Positions 28,084 through 37,129 of a stretch of DNA of 64,000 nucleotides are shown one piece after another. The notes beneath the pieces are model-generated. The model did not search any database and was not told where the DNA came from. It saw nothing but the letters and a program-made list of their open reading frames with translations. Both the position numbers and the translations under genes were made by a program. This DNA comes from Gammaproteobacteria bacterium (lineage in GTDB: Bacteria; Pseudomonadota; Gammaproteobacteria; Burkholderiales; Burkholderiaceae_C). How positions within the stretch are numbered: position 1 is the first letter of the stretch; each line of letters starts with the position of its first letter. The stretch covers positions 558,001 through 622,000 of the forward strand of contig JAHJWB010000001.1 in assembly GCA_018828125.1 (NCBI GenBank), given 5' to 3'.

Positions 28084-29142
28084 ATGCAGCAAGGTGTTCT
28101 GAAGAAGAAGGGTTGGGGGCCGTTGGGTCGGGTGCTGGTGTTGGCTGCGGCCACAGGCTTGGCCGCATGTGGGGGCGGCAGTGATGGGGACGCGGGCAGC
28201 ACACCCGCCCCGGCGGCCACGAGTCTTGCTGGAACGGCAGCGGTGGGTGCGCCCATTGTGGGCGGCACCGTTCAGGTGCGTTGCAGTGGCGGCAATGTAC
28301 TGGAGTCCGTCACCAGCGCTACGGGTGCCTGGCAGGTGGACACCACGGGCCAGTCCCTTCCCTGTGCAGTGCGCGTGAGTGGTGGCAGCCTGGCTGCGGG
28401 TCAGGCACTGCATTCGGTGGCTTTGAGCTTCGACACCACCAACATCACACCGCTGACGGATCTCATCGTGGCGAACGCCACGGGTAAGTTGCCCTCCGCT
28501 TGGTGGGGCTCCACCGGGCCCACCGACGTGGGAACCATCGCATCTGCCCAGGTAGACAAGGCGCTGGCCAGCCTGCGCGCTGCGCTGGGCCTGACGGTGC
28601 TACAGACCTTTGATCCGCGCACCGTAGCCTTCAGCGCAGCGCCCAAGGACAAGGTGGATGATGTGCTCGAAGCGCTGCAGCAGGCCCTTGCCGCGCTGGG
28701 TATGGACTACGTGGCATTGGTAAGCGCGGCCAGCAACACGACGTTCACCTTGTCTGATGGTTTCCGTATTGCTCTAGGCAACGCCCACACCACGATCACC
28801 GTAGGAGGCACAGGTGGGGGTGGTGGCACGGGCAATGGTGGTGGCAGCGGCACCGGTGGCACCTACACACTGACCCTGAATGTCAATGCAGGAGGGGTAG
28901 TTGCGCCGCCAGTGACCATTACCAACGTTCCCAAACCGTCCACCCAGGCTGAGTTTTGTAGCGAAATCACCAACCCGTCGTCCGGTATCGGCCTGACGCA
29001 GGCGGTGCCTGGCGGTTCGGGCACGCTGACGATCAACAGCTGCGCCTTCAGTGGCAATACCGGCAGCGTGTCGGCCACGCTCACCATCACCTCACCGGTG
29101 GCGATGACTGTGCCCTACACCGTCACATATACATATAACTGA
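28084..29142 (+). CDS. Putative surface lipoprotein, unknown function
   Basis: A 352-residue protein with a lipoprotein signal: basic N-terminus, hydrophobic core and lipobox LAAC with C29, then a GGGSDGDAGSTPAPAA linker. Residues about 45-120 look like a beta-sandwich (GTAAVGAPIVGGTVQVRCSG). Next comes a helical part (SAQVDKALASLRAALGL), then a glycine-rich linker (about 240-258) and a C-terminal beta region with two cysteines (EFCSE, NSCAF). I do not recognise a named family. GAGAGG precedes the start and a strong terminator follows at 29185-29218. It is divergent from the two-component operon and may be its target. Confidence 0.72.
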   Translation: MQQGVLKKKGWGPLGRVLVLAAATGLAACGGGSDGDAGSTPAPAATSLAGTAAVGAPIVGGTVQVRCSGGNVLESVTSATGAWQVDTTGQSLPCAVRVSGGSLAAGQALHSVALSFDTTNITPLTDLIVANATGKLPSAWWGSTGPTDVGTIASAQVDKALASLRAALGLTVLQTFDPRTVAFSAAPKDKVDDVLEALQQALAALGMDYVALVSAASNTTFTLSDGFRIALGNAHTTITVGGTGGGGGTGNGGGSGTGGTYTLTLNVNAGGVVAPPVTITNVPKPSTQAEFCSEITNPSSGIGLTQAVPGGSGTLTINSCAFSGNTGSVSATLTITSPVAMTVPYTVTYTYN

Positions 29143-29184
29143 TCCCCTCACGCAGACGCTTGTACGGTAGGGGCACTGCCAAGG

Positions 29185-29218
29185 AAAGCCGCCAGCCCTT
29201 GAAGGCTGGCGGCTTTTT
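29185..29218. terminator. Rho-independent terminator after the lipoprotein gene
   Basis: Arms AAAGCCGCCAGCC (29185-29197) and GGCTGGCGGCTTTTT (29204-29218) around a 6-nt loop. Confidence 0.93.
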
Positions 29219-29455
29219 GTTTATTTGTTTTTCAGCGCCGTGTCGGTGTCCGTTCATGGATACCGTAAGATTTTTTATCAAAGGTGGGTATGCAAATATT
29301 GCATGATCAAGATAATAAGTTTGCACATCAATTTTCCTGTGTGCATCAAGTTTCCTTATGAATCGCGTTGCCCGCTGATAGGGTCGAAATCCGAGGGAAA
29401 ACCCCGCCCAGCTTGAACGGGGGCGCTTGTGACTACTCGCTACAATCCCGTCCAC

Positions 29456-29489
29456 AAACCCGCACAGCTGCATTTCTGGCGGGTTTTTT
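29456..29489 (+). terminator. Terminator-like hairpin in the livH leader (possible attenuator)
   Basis: Arms AAACCCGC (29456-29463) and GCGGGTTTTTT (29479-29489) around a 15-nt loop, inside the untranslated region before livH. It could end an upstream short transcript or attenuate the liv operon. Confidence 0.6.
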
Positions 29490-29571
29490 GCTAGATGGCA
29501 GTCGGGCCCACAAGGCTGTACCGATTCCGGTGCCAAAGCGGTGGGTACGTCACAAACGAAGGACTTCTCTT

Positions 29572-30501
29572 ATGGACATTTTGCTGCAACAGATCATCAA
29601 CGGTCTGGTACTGGGCAGCATGTACGCCTTGATAGCCTTGGGCTACACCATGGTGTACGGCATTATTCAGCTCATCAACTTTGCCCACGGTGAGGTGCTG
29701 ATGATTGGCGCATTGACCAGTTGGAGCTGTATCGGAATGATGCAGGCGGCCATGCCAGGCGCTCCTGGCTGGCTCATCCTGCTGCTGGCCACCATCATTG
29801 CCTGCATCGTGGCTGCCACGCTCAACTTCGTGATCGAAAAAGTGGCGTACCGGCCCTTGCGCAACAGTCCGCGTCTCGCACCCCTGATCACCGCCATCGG
29901 CATGTCGATCCTGCTGCAGACGCTGGCCATGATCATCTGGAAGCCCAACTACAAGCCCTATCCGACCATGTTGCCCAGCGCACCGTTCGAGATTGGTGGT
30001 GCATACATCACTCCCACTCAGATCTTGATTCTGGGCGTGACGGCGGTGGCTCTGGCCTCGCTGATGTATCTGGTCAATCACACCAACCTGGGCCGCGCGA
30101 TGCGCGCCACAGCAGAAAACCCCCGCGTTGCCTCCCTGATGGGCGTCAAACCCGACATGGTGATTTCGGCCACCTTCATCATCGGCGCCATTCTGGCGGC
30201 GGTGGCGGGCATCATGTATGCGTCCAACTACGGTACGGCGCAGCACACCATGGGCTTCCTACCCGGCCTCAAGGCCTTCACGGCGGCGGTGTTTGGCGGT
30301 ATCGGCAATTTGGCGGGCGCGGTGGTGGGCGGCATTTTGCTGGGCCTCATCGAAGCCATCGGCTCGGGCTACATCGGCACGCTCACGGGCGGCCTGCTGG
30401 GCAGCCACTACACCGACATCTTTGCGTTCATCGTGCTCATCATCATCCTGACGCTGCGCCCTTCGGGCTTGCTGGGTGAGCGAGTGGCCGATCGCGCCTG
30501 A
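29572..30501 (+). CDS. livH: Branched-chain amino acid ABC transporter permease LivH
   Basis: A 309-residue inner-membrane permease beginning MDILLQQIINGLVLGSMYAL. It has eight or so membrane helices and the family signature GYTMVYGIIQLINFAHGEVL. The EAA-like loop that contacts the ATPases is NPRVASLMGV. It ends with LRPSGLLGE. AAGGA lies upstream of ATG 29572; earlier in-frame codons run through the leader hairpin and were rejected. It heads the livHMGF operon. No substrate-binding protein gene (livK) is adjacent, so the binding protein must be encoded elsewhere. The substrate class is inferred from the family. Confidence 0.95.
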   Translation: MDILLQQIINGLVLGSMYALIALGYTMVYGIIQLINFAHGEVLMIGALTSWSCIGMMQAAMPGAPGWLILLLATIIACIVAATLNFVIEKVAYRPLRNSPRLAPLITAIGMSILLQTLAMIIWKPNYKPYPTMLPSAPFEIGGAYITPTQILILGVTAVALASLMYLVNHTNLGRAMRATAENPRVASLMGVKPDMVISATFIIGAILAAVAGIMYASNYGTAQHTMGFLPGLKAFTAAVFGGIGNLAGAVVGGILLGLIEAIGSGYIGTLTGGLLGSHYTDIFAFIVLIIILTLRPSGLLGERVADRA

Positions 30502-30514
30502 GGAGCCCTACACC

Positions 30515-31597
30515 ATGAAGATACAGAACACCAAAACCAACTGGATCATCGGCGCCGTTGCGCTGCTGGTGTTGCCGTTGATCCTGCAATTCTTCGGCAA
30601 CGCCTGGGTGCGCATTGCCGACCTGGCCCTGCTGTATGTGTTGTTGGCCTTGGGCCTGAACATCGTGGTCGGCTACGCTGGCCTGCTGGACCTGGGCTAT
30701 GTGGCGTTCTACGCCGTGGGCGCCTACCTGTTTGCCTTGATGGCATCGCCGCACCTTGCGGATAATTTTGCTTCGTTTGCCGCCATGTTCCCCAACGGGT
30801 TGCACACCTCGCTGTGGCTGGTCATACCGTTAGCGGCGTTGCTGGCGGCGTTTTTCGGGGCGCTGCTCGGGGCGCCCACACTCAAGCTGCGGGGGGACTA
30901 CCTGGCGATCGTGACACTGGGCTTCGGTGAAATCGTCCGCATCTTCCTGAACAACCTGGACCATCCCGCCAACCTGACCAACGGCCCCAAGGGGCTGGGC
31001 CAGATCGATTCGGTCAAGATCTTCGGGCTGGACCTGGGCAAGCGGCTGGAGCTGTTTGGTTTCGACATCAGCTCGGTGACGCTGTACTACTACCTGTTCC
31101 TGGTGCTCGTGGTTTTTTCCGTGATCATTTGCTACCGCCTGCAGGACTCGCGCATCGGCCGTGCATGGATGGCCATCCGTGAAGACGAAATCGCCGCCAA
31201 AGCCATGGGCATCAACACCCGCAACATGAAGTTGTTGGCCTTCGGCATGGGCGCTTCGTTTGGTGGCGTGGCGGGCTCGATGTTCGGTGCCTTCCAGGGC
31301 TTCGTGTCGCCCGAGTCCTTCAGCCTGATGGAGTCGGTGATGATCGTCGCCATGGTGGTGCTGGGTGGCATCGGCCACATTCCCGGCGTGATTCTGGGTG
31401 CCGTTCTGCTGTCGGCCCTGCCCGAAGTGCTGCGTTATGTGGCGGGCCCGCTGCAGGCCATGACGGATGGCCGTCTGGACTCCGCCATCCTGCGCCAGCT
31501 GCTAATCGCGCTGGCCATGATCATCATCATGCTGTTGCGTCCCCGTGGTCTGTGGCCTGCGCCCGACCATGGCAAGAGCCTCACGCAGAAGACCTGA
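30515..31597 (+). CDS. livM: Branched-chain amino acid ABC transporter permease LivM
   Basis: A 360-residue permease with about ten membrane helices. LivM features are LALGLNIVVGYAGLLDLGYVAF in the first half, LRGDYLAIVTLGFGEIVRIF, and the ATPase-contact loop DEIAAKAMGINTRNMKLLAFG. It ends with LLRPRGLWPAP. GAGGAG lies 8 nt before ATG 30515. It starts 13 bp after livH and is the second gene of livHMGF. An in-frame start inside livH (30476) was rejected. Confidence 0.95.
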   Translation: MKIQNTKTNWIIGAVALLVLPLILQFFGNAWVRIADLALLYVLLALGLNIVVGYAGLLDLGYVAFYAVGAYLFALMASPHLADNFASFAAMFPNGLHTSLWLVIPLAALLAAFFGALLGAPTLKLRGDYLAIVTLGFGEIVRIFLNNLDHPANLTNGPKGLGQIDSVKIFGLDLGKRLELFGFDISSVTLYYYLFLVLVVFSVIICYRLQDSRIGRAWMAIREDEIAAKAMGINTRNMKLLAFGMGASFGGVAGSMFGAFQGFVSPESFSLMESVMIVAMVVLGGIGHIPGVILGAVLLSALPEVLRYVAGPLQAMTDGRLDSAILRQLLIALAMIIIMLLRPRGLWPAPDHGKSLTQKT

Positions 31598-31617
31598 ACA
31601 CCGCAGAAAGTTAGAAC

Positions 31618-32412
31618 ATGGCAGAGAACATTCAGAAATCAGCCAGCGATGTGGTGCTGCGGGTTGCCGGCATTTCCAAGCGCTTTGGCGGCTTGCAAGC
31701 CCTCTCGGACGTGGGTATCACCATCGAGCGGGGCCAGGTTTATGGCCTGATCGGCCCCAACGGCGCGGGCAAGACCACGTTCTTCAACGTGATCACCGGC
31801 TTGTATACGCCGGACAGCGGCTCCTTTGAGCTGGCGGGCAAGCCGTATGAGCCCACCGCCGTGCACGAAGTGGCCAAGGCGGGCATCGCACGCACCTTCC
31901 AGAACATCCGCCTGTTTTCGGACATGACGGCGCTGGAGAACGTGATGGTCGGTCGCCACATCCGCACCAAATCGGGGCTGCTGGGCGCTGTGCTGCGCAC
32001 CAAGGGCTTCAAGGAAGAAGAAGCCGCCATCGCCAAGCGTGCCCAAGAGCTGCTCGACTACGTGGGCATCGGGAAGTTTGCGGACTACAAGGCGCGCACC
32101 CTGAGCTACGGCGACCAGCGCCGGCTTGAGATCGCCCGCGCTCTGGCCACCGACCCGCAACTGATCGCACTGGACGAACCTGCAGCTGGCATGAACGCCA
32201 CCGAAAAGGTGTTGCTGCGCGAGCTGATCGACCGCATTCGCAACGACAACCGCACCATCTTGCTCATCGAACACGATGTGAAGCTGGTGATGGGCCTGTG
32301 CGACCGCGTGACGGTGCTCGACTATGGCAAGCAGATCGCCGAAGGCACGCCTGCCACCGTGCAGAAGAACGAAAAAGTGATTGAGGCCTATCTGGGCACC
32401 GGAGGACATTGA
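31618..32412 (+). CDS. livG: Branched-chain amino acid ABC transporter ATPase LivG
   Basis: A 264-residue ABC ATPase. It has Walker A GPNGAGKTT, the Q-loop region ARTFQNIRLF, a family signature in the variant form LSYGDQRRLEIARAL, Walker B LIALDEPAAGMN, and the H-loop LLIEHDVKLVMGL. The helical insert (about 95-140) typical of LivG is present. It lies 20 bp after livM and ends 2 bp before the livF start. Confidence 0.95.
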   Translation: MAENIQKSASDVVLRVAGISKRFGGLQALSDVGITIERGQVYGLIGPNGAGKTTFFNVITGLYTPDSGSFELAGKPYEPTAVHEVAKAGIARTFQNIRLFSDMTALENVMVGRHIRTKSGLLGAVLRTKGFKEEEAAIAKRAQELLDYVGIGKFADYKARTLSYGDQRRLEIARALATDPQLIALDEPAAGMNATEKVLLRELIDRIRNDNRTILLIEHDVKLVMGLCDRVTVLDYGKQIAEGTPATVQKNEKVIEAYLGTGGH

Positions 32413-32414
32413 GA

Positions 32415-33143
<729 letters not shown>

Positions 33144-33187
33144 TCCGGCGCAGTGCTCGGCCTGCAGGCCAGGCCGTCCATCAGCAC

Positions 33188-33227
33188 AAAAAATGGGGCG
33201 CGATCCGTAAGGACCGCGCCCATTTTT
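33188..33227. terminator. Bidirectional terminator between livF and an outer-membrane protein gene
   Basis: Arms AAAAATGGGGCGCGATCC and GGACCGCGCCCATTTTT around the loop GTAA, with one bulge. It serves two convergent genes. Confidence 0.88.
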
Positions 33228-33267
33228 GCGCCCGCGTTTGACCGGCTGGCGACAAGGTTGCCTGTCG

Positions 33268-33882
33268 TCAGAAACGGTATTGCAGGCCCACCGTGGTCAG
33301 CTTGACGTCGGAGTTGCCATCCGAGAACTTGAACTTGTGGTTCTCCCACTCCACCACAGCCGCCCACTGAGGCGTAAACGCCCAGCGCGCCCCCAGGCCA
33401 TACGACAGACCAAAACCGTCTTCCTTGCCTGTCTGCACGCCCGTGCCAGCCTGGGCTGAGGTGCGGGTGCGGCCATAGGTGGTGCCCAACTTGCCGAACA
33501 GGTCAAACTGCTCGCTCAGTGGTGCGCGACCGACCAGGCTCAAGTTGAAACCGTGCGCTTTCGTATCGCCGCCCAGGCGATGCGCTTTGCCCATGTCGAT
33601 ATAGCCAAACTCCACGCCCATGTTGGGGTGAAAGAAGCCGCCTGTGTAGAGCTTGAGCGCGGAGTCCGAATTGTCAGAGGCCAAGCCAGCAGGGCCGCTG
33701 TTCAATTCGTATTTGGAACGCCCCCCACTGATACCGACGTAGCCGTCCTGGGTGTATGGAACGAGCGAGCTGCGGTCAGCACGCGCGGGGGATGTGGAGG
33801 AAGAGGTCTGCGCCTGTGCGCTCATGGCTGCGCAAGCAACAGCCAGGACCACAGGAAGGGTGCGAAAAGAGGGAGTCATCAT
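33268..33882 (-). CDS. Outer-membrane beta-barrel protein (small porin-like)
   Basis: A 204-residue exported protein. A signal peptide (MMTPSFRTLPVVLAVACAAM, cleaved after AQA) precedes alternating beta strands such as GYVGISGGRSKYEL, GVEFGYIDMG, FGLSYGLGARWAF and VGLQYRF. The C-terminal phenylalanine is the recognition signal for barrel assembly. Size fits an eight-stranded OmpA/OmpX-like barrel. Function is unknown. Start 33882 was chosen because AAGGA precedes the paired ATGATG; an upstream ATG at 33918 spoils the signal peptide. It is convergent with livF. Confidence 0.8.
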   Translation of the reverse strand: MMTPSFRTLPVVLAVACAAMSAQAQTSSSTSPARADRSSLVPYTQDGYVGISGGRSKYELNSGPAGLASDNSDSALKLYTGGFFHPNMGVEFGYIDMGKAHRLGGDTKAHGFNLSLVGRAPLSEQFDLFGKLGTTYGRTRTSAQAGTGVQTGKEDGFGLSYGLGARWAFTPQWAAVVEWENHKFKFSDGNSDVKLTTVGLQYRF

Positions 33883-34260
33883 TGGGGGTCCTTGGGGCAG
33901 GGTCTGGTAAGGGCACAAATGAGAAACGCGCGTGACGCAGCGGCTGTCGGCCGCGCTTGGCCTGTATCGAACGCGTCACATGCTCGGCGAACATTCAATT
34001 TAGGGCCCGCGCTTCAAACGGCCTGTGGGTCCACATGGCCCGTGTCCGTAGGACTTGGCTGACCTGTGCGGCGGGGCTGGGGAAGATGCGGTCGAGGGTG
34101 TAACGCGTAAAGCTGTGTGCACACCTTTGCTATGTTTTGTATAGCTTGCAGCGCTTTTGTACAAAGCGCTAGAGGGTGTTTGTATACATAATCGGCCTTC
34201 AGGCTTCTCCACCCGCCCCGTGGCAGTGTCCCTTTCCCGTTCCGTGCTCAGTAGGCCGCT
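33883..34260. other. Intergenic region between divergent OM-protein and DUF486 genes
   Basis: The 378 bp hold the promoters of both neighbours, which cannot be placed with confidence, and one copy of the dispersed repeat (34127-34178). A CATAAT at 34187 is a possible -10 for the DUF486 gene. No gene was found. Confidence 0.5.
34127..34178 (+). repeat. Dispersed two-hairpin repeat, copy 7 (intergenic)
   Basis: GCTATGTTTTGTATAGC forms stem 1 and AGCGCTTTTGTACAAAGCGC, followed by TAGAGGGTG, forms stem 2. It is a clean full copy upstream of the DUF486 gene. Confidence 0.8.
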
Positions 34261-34623
34261 ATGACCGCACTCCAATCCTTGCCCATTTCGCTGCAGACCA
34301 TCGCGCTTCTGGTGGCCAGCAACATCTTCATGACCTTTGCTTGGTATGGGCACCTCAAGAATCTGGCCACTTCGCCGTGGTACATCGCAGCCCTGGTGAG
34401 CTGGGGCATTGCCCTCTTTGAATACCTCCTGCAGGTGCCCGCCAACCGCATCGGCTATACGCAATTCAACGTGGGGCAGCTCAAGATCATGCAAGAGGTG
34501 ATCACGCTGGCGGTGTTTGTGCCGTTCGCGGTGTTCTACATGGGGCAACCACTCAAGTGGGACTACCTGTGGGCGGGCTTGTGCCTGGTGGGCGCGGTGT
34601 ACTTCATCTTTCGTGGTGCCTGA
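34261..34623 (+). CDS. DUF486 (DMT-like) small membrane protein
   Basis: A 120-residue protein with four membrane helices (about 12-30, 38-58, 78-98, 103-119). The segments FAWYGHLKN, GIALFEYLLQVPANRIGY and MGQPLKWDYLWAGLCLVGA are those of the DUF486 family, related to small drug/metabolite transporters. Function is unknown. The gene stands alone, with a dispersed-repeat copy upstream. Confidence 0.88.
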   Translation: MTALQSLPISLQTIALLVASNIFMTFAWYGHLKNLATSPWYIAALVSWGIALFEYLLQVPANRIGYTQFNVGQLKIMQEVITLAVFVPFAVFYMGQPLKWDYLWAGLCLVGAVYFIFRGA

Positions 34624-34768
34624 ATGGGGGCGCAGGTGGCAAGGGGCACATCTTGATACCCCCACGGGCCATCTGGGCACACGGTTAAACTCCGCGGGTC
34701 ACAAATAGTCATGCAATCGACATGGCTTTGTCATTGTTCAGAAATCTGACCCCGATCCAGGAGCTTCC

Positions 34769-35416
34769 ATGCTGTTTGCCAAACTGTTGCCACGCGAAGG
34801 CAACTTTTTCGAAATGTTCAACCAGCATGCGGACCGCATCGTCGAGGCTGCCCGGGCGTTCTCTCAGTTGGTGGCCAACTACAGCGACCCACACCTGCGC
34901 GACAAGTACAACCAGGATGTGGACAACGCAGAACGCGCAGCCGACCGTGTGACGCATGACGTCAACAAGGCTATTCACAAGACTTTCATCACCCCCATTG
35001 ACCGTGAGCAGATCCACACGCTCATCAATACGATGGACGATGTGGCCGACCTGATCCAGGACTCCGCAGAAACCATGGCACTGTACGACGTGCGCCACAT
35101 GACCGAAGAGATCACGCGCCTCACGGACCTGAGTCTCAAGTGCTGCGAGCGCCTGCGTGACGCCGTCAAGCTGCTCGACAAGATTGCCGACCCGGCCGTG
35201 GCCGAAGCTGCGCTCAAGACCTGTGAAGAGATCGACAAGCTGGAGTCGGATGCTGATCGGGTGATGCGCAGCGCGATGAGCAAATTGTTCCGTGAGGAGC
35301 CCGATGTGCGGGAGGTGATCAAGCTCAAGGCGATCTACGAGCTGCTCGAAACGATCACCGACAAGTGCGAGGATGTCGCCAACTGCATCGAGGGCATCGT
35401 CCTCGAAAACTCCTGA
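34769..35416 (+). CDS. DUF47/PhoU-like partner of the Pit phosphate transporter
   Basis: A 215-residue all-helical soluble protein of the DUF47 (PhoU-like) family. Helix signatures include FFEMFNQHADRIVEAARAFS, KAIHKTFITPIDREQIHTL and CEDVANCIEGIVLEN. Such proteins are thought to regulate the adjacent Pit permease. It begins after CAGGAG and ends 19 bp before pit, so the two form an operon for low-affinity phosphate uptake. The acidic residue pairs expected for PhoU-type metal binding are present in the helices, but metal is not proven. Confidence 0.92.
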   Translation: MLFAKLLPREGNFFEMFNQHADRIVEAARAFSQLVANYSDPHLRDKYNQDVDNAERAADRVTHDVNKAIHKTFITPIDREQIHTLINTMDDVADLIQDSAETMALYDVRHMTEEITRLTDLSLKCCERLRDAVKLLDKIADPAVAEAALKTCEEIDKLESDADRVMRSAMSKLFREEPDVREVIKLKAIYELLETITDKCEDVANCIEGIVLENS

Positions 35417-35435
35417 TTCCCCCGGGCTGATCAGC

Positions 35436-36446
35436 ATGGAAACCGTACAAACGGCCCTGTGGGTTGTGGTGATGCTCGTGGCGTTGGCGATCCTGTTCGA
35501 CTTCATGAACGGGTTTCACGACGCGGCCAACTCGATAGCCACGGTGGTGTCCACTGGTGTGCTCAAGCCCGGACAGGCAGTGCTGTTCGCGGCATTCTTT
35601 AACTTCATCGCCATTTTTGTCTTCCACCTCAGCGTGGCCGCCACCGTCGGCAAGGGCATTGTTCAGCCCGGGGTCGTGGATACCCACGTGGTCTTTGGCG
35701 CCTTGGTGGGAGCCATCAGCTGGAATGTGATCACCTGGTACTACGGCATCCCCAGCAGCTCGTCTCACGCGCTGATCGGGGGCATCGTGGGCGCCGTGAT
35801 CGCCAAGGCGGGGGCGGGCGCATTGATCTCGTCCGGCATCCTGAAAACGGTAGCGTTTATCTTTGTGTCGCCCCTGCTCGGCTTTTTGCTGGGCTCGCTC
35901 ATGATGGTCGCCGTGGCATGGATCTTCCGCCGAGCACGCCCCAGCCGGGTGGACAAGTGGTTTCGGCGCCTGCAACTGGTGTCGGCGGGCGCATACAGCC
36001 TAGGCCACGGCGGCAATGACGCGCAAAAGACCATCGGCATCATCTGGCTGTTGCTGATTGCGACGGGCTACACCTCGGCTTCAGACGCATCGCCTCCAGT
36101 GTGGACCATCGTGAGCTGTTATGCGGCCATCGGCCTAGGCACCATGTTCGGTGGCTGGCGCATCGTGAAGACCATGGGCCAGAAAATCACCAAGCTCAAA
36201 CCCGTGGGCGGTTTTTGTGCTGAAACCGGCGGAGCGATCACCTTGTTTCTGGCGACCACGCTGGGGATTCCTGTGTCCACCACACACACCATCACCGGCG
36301 CCATCGTGGGTGTGGGGTCTACCCAGCGAGCCAGCGCTGTGCGTTGGGGCGTGGCGGGCAACATCGTATGGGCGTGGGTGCTCACCATCCCGGCCAGCGC
36401 GTTCGTGGCAGCGGTGGCGTACTGGATCAGCCTTCAGATCTTCTGA
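35436..36446 (+). CDS. pit: Inorganic phosphate transporter, Pit family
   Basis: A 336-residue membrane carrier that imports phosphate as a metal-phosphate complex with protons. The duplicated PiT signatures are DFMNGFHDAANSIATVVSTG near the N-terminus and GHGGNDAQKTIGIIW in the second half. About ten membrane helices are visible, with a short cytoplasmic loop near FRRARPSRVDKWFRRLQ. Start 35436 (METVQTALWVVVM) gives the normal N-terminus; an in-frame start at 35373 lies inside the DUF47 gene. It is cotranscribed with the DUF47 partner. Confidence 0.93.
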   Translation: METVQTALWVVVMLVALAILFDFMNGFHDAANSIATVVSTGVLKPGQAVLFAAFFNFIAIFVFHLSVAATVGKGIVQPGVVDTHVVFGALVGAISWNVITWYYGIPSSSSHALIGGIVGAVIAKAGAGALISSGILKTVAFIFVSPLLGFLLGSLMMVAVAWIFRRARPSRVDKWFRRLQLVSAGAYSLGHGGNDAQKTIGIIWLLLIATGYTSASDASPPVWTIVSCYAAIGLGTMFGGWRIVKTMGQKITKLKPVGGFCAETGGAITLFLATTLGIPVSTTHTITGAIVGVGSTQRASAVRWGVAGNIVWAWVLTIPASAFVAAVAYWISLQIF

Positions 36447-36473
36447 CCAGGGCCCGTTGCCTGCTGACAGAAA

Positions 36474-36531
36474 TAACTATCATTTTGATAGCTTAAGGCG
36501 CAATACAGATAAGCGCTAGAGCCCGATTTGA
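36474..36531 (+). repeat. Dispersed two-hairpin repeat, copy 8 (intergenic)
   Basis: AACTATCATTTTGATAGCTT, then AAGGCGCAATACAGATAAGC and GCTAGAGCCCGATTTGA. It is the intergenic copy most like the one inside the acyl-CoA dehydrogenase gene. It lies between convergent pit and the TM2 gene. Confidence 0.8.
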
Positions 36532-36591
36532 CTCAAATTGCAGTGCCAGGGGACGCGGCGTCGCCCGGGTGGGTTGCAACGCCGCTCGGCC

Positions 36592-37038
36592 TTACTGCGA
36601 AATTTTTCGGGCTTCTTCGATCTGGTACTCAAAGTACCTCTGAAAGCTGAACGCCAAGCTGGCCATGAGCACTGTGGTGCCAAAAAGCAGTGACACTACG
36701 ATGGCGCCAATGGTGATCCACTGGGTTTGCCCGGGCGCCGCATCGGGGGCGGATGTGGGGTTGTAGCGCGCGTTCCACGCTTCGGGTGTCATCAGCGCGT
36801 ACAGGATGGCACGCAGTGCGCAGCCCGCAATCGTGAAGCCCAGCAGCGGGATCAGAACCCAGCTGTAGTGGTCGTCCTGACCCAACGCCTGCACACGCTG
36901 AATGCCGTAGATGCCCAAAGCCGTTGGAATGGGCAGCAGCCAGCCGAGCATGTCTGTCAGGCCGTGCAGATAAAAGCGGTGCAGACCAAGTGGCCCGCCC
37001 ACAAAGGCGAGCCAGGCCGCTACGGTTTTGTTTTTCAT
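36592..37038 (-). CDS. TM2-domain membrane protein
   Basis: A 148-residue protein. The first 60 residues are a TM2 domain (KNKTVAAWLAFVGGPLGLHRFYLHG, then GWLLPIPTALGIYGIQRVQA), two helices with the conserved G-x-HRFYLG-like turn. Two more hydrophobic segments follow (about 72-92 and 118-138). Function of bacterial TM2 proteins is unknown. Start 37038 matches the domain start; an upstream in-frame extension reads through a hairpin and was rejected. It lies downstream of the acetyltransferase gene on the same strand, separated by a probable terminator. Confidence 0.82.
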   Translation of the reverse strand: MKNKTVAAWLAFVGGPLGLHRFYLHGLTDMLGWLLPIPTALGIYGIQRVQALGQDDHYSWVLIPLLGFTIAGCALRAILYALMTPEAWNARYNPTSAPDAAPGQTQWITIGAIVVSLLFGTTVLMASLAFSFQRYFEYQIEEARKISQ

Positions 37039-37054
37039 CGCCGGGCCATTCGAA

Positions 37055-37083
37055 TAAGAAACGCGGCCCCGATGAGGGGCCGC
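37055..37083 (-). terminator. Probable terminator of the GNAT gene
   Basis: On the minus strand GCGGCCCC-TCATC-GGGGCCGC is followed by GTTTCTTATT. The stem is 8 bp and perfect; the T-run is interrupted, so strength is uncertain. Confidence 0.65.
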
Positions 37084-37129
37084 GACAATTTGGGCTGAAG
37101 GGCTGGGGAGGTAATTTTCATAGAGCCGA

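Larger units (their letters stand above)
29143..29571. other. Long intergenic region upstream of livH
   Basis: The 429 bp hold, in order, the lipoprotein terminator, an AT-rich block (about 29220-29360, visibly lower GC than its surroundings) with the inverted repeat ATGCAA-ATA-TTGCAT at 29290-29304, a TACAAT at 29441, and a terminator-like hairpin (29456-29489) 83 bp before livH. No gene was found. Confidence 0.55.
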
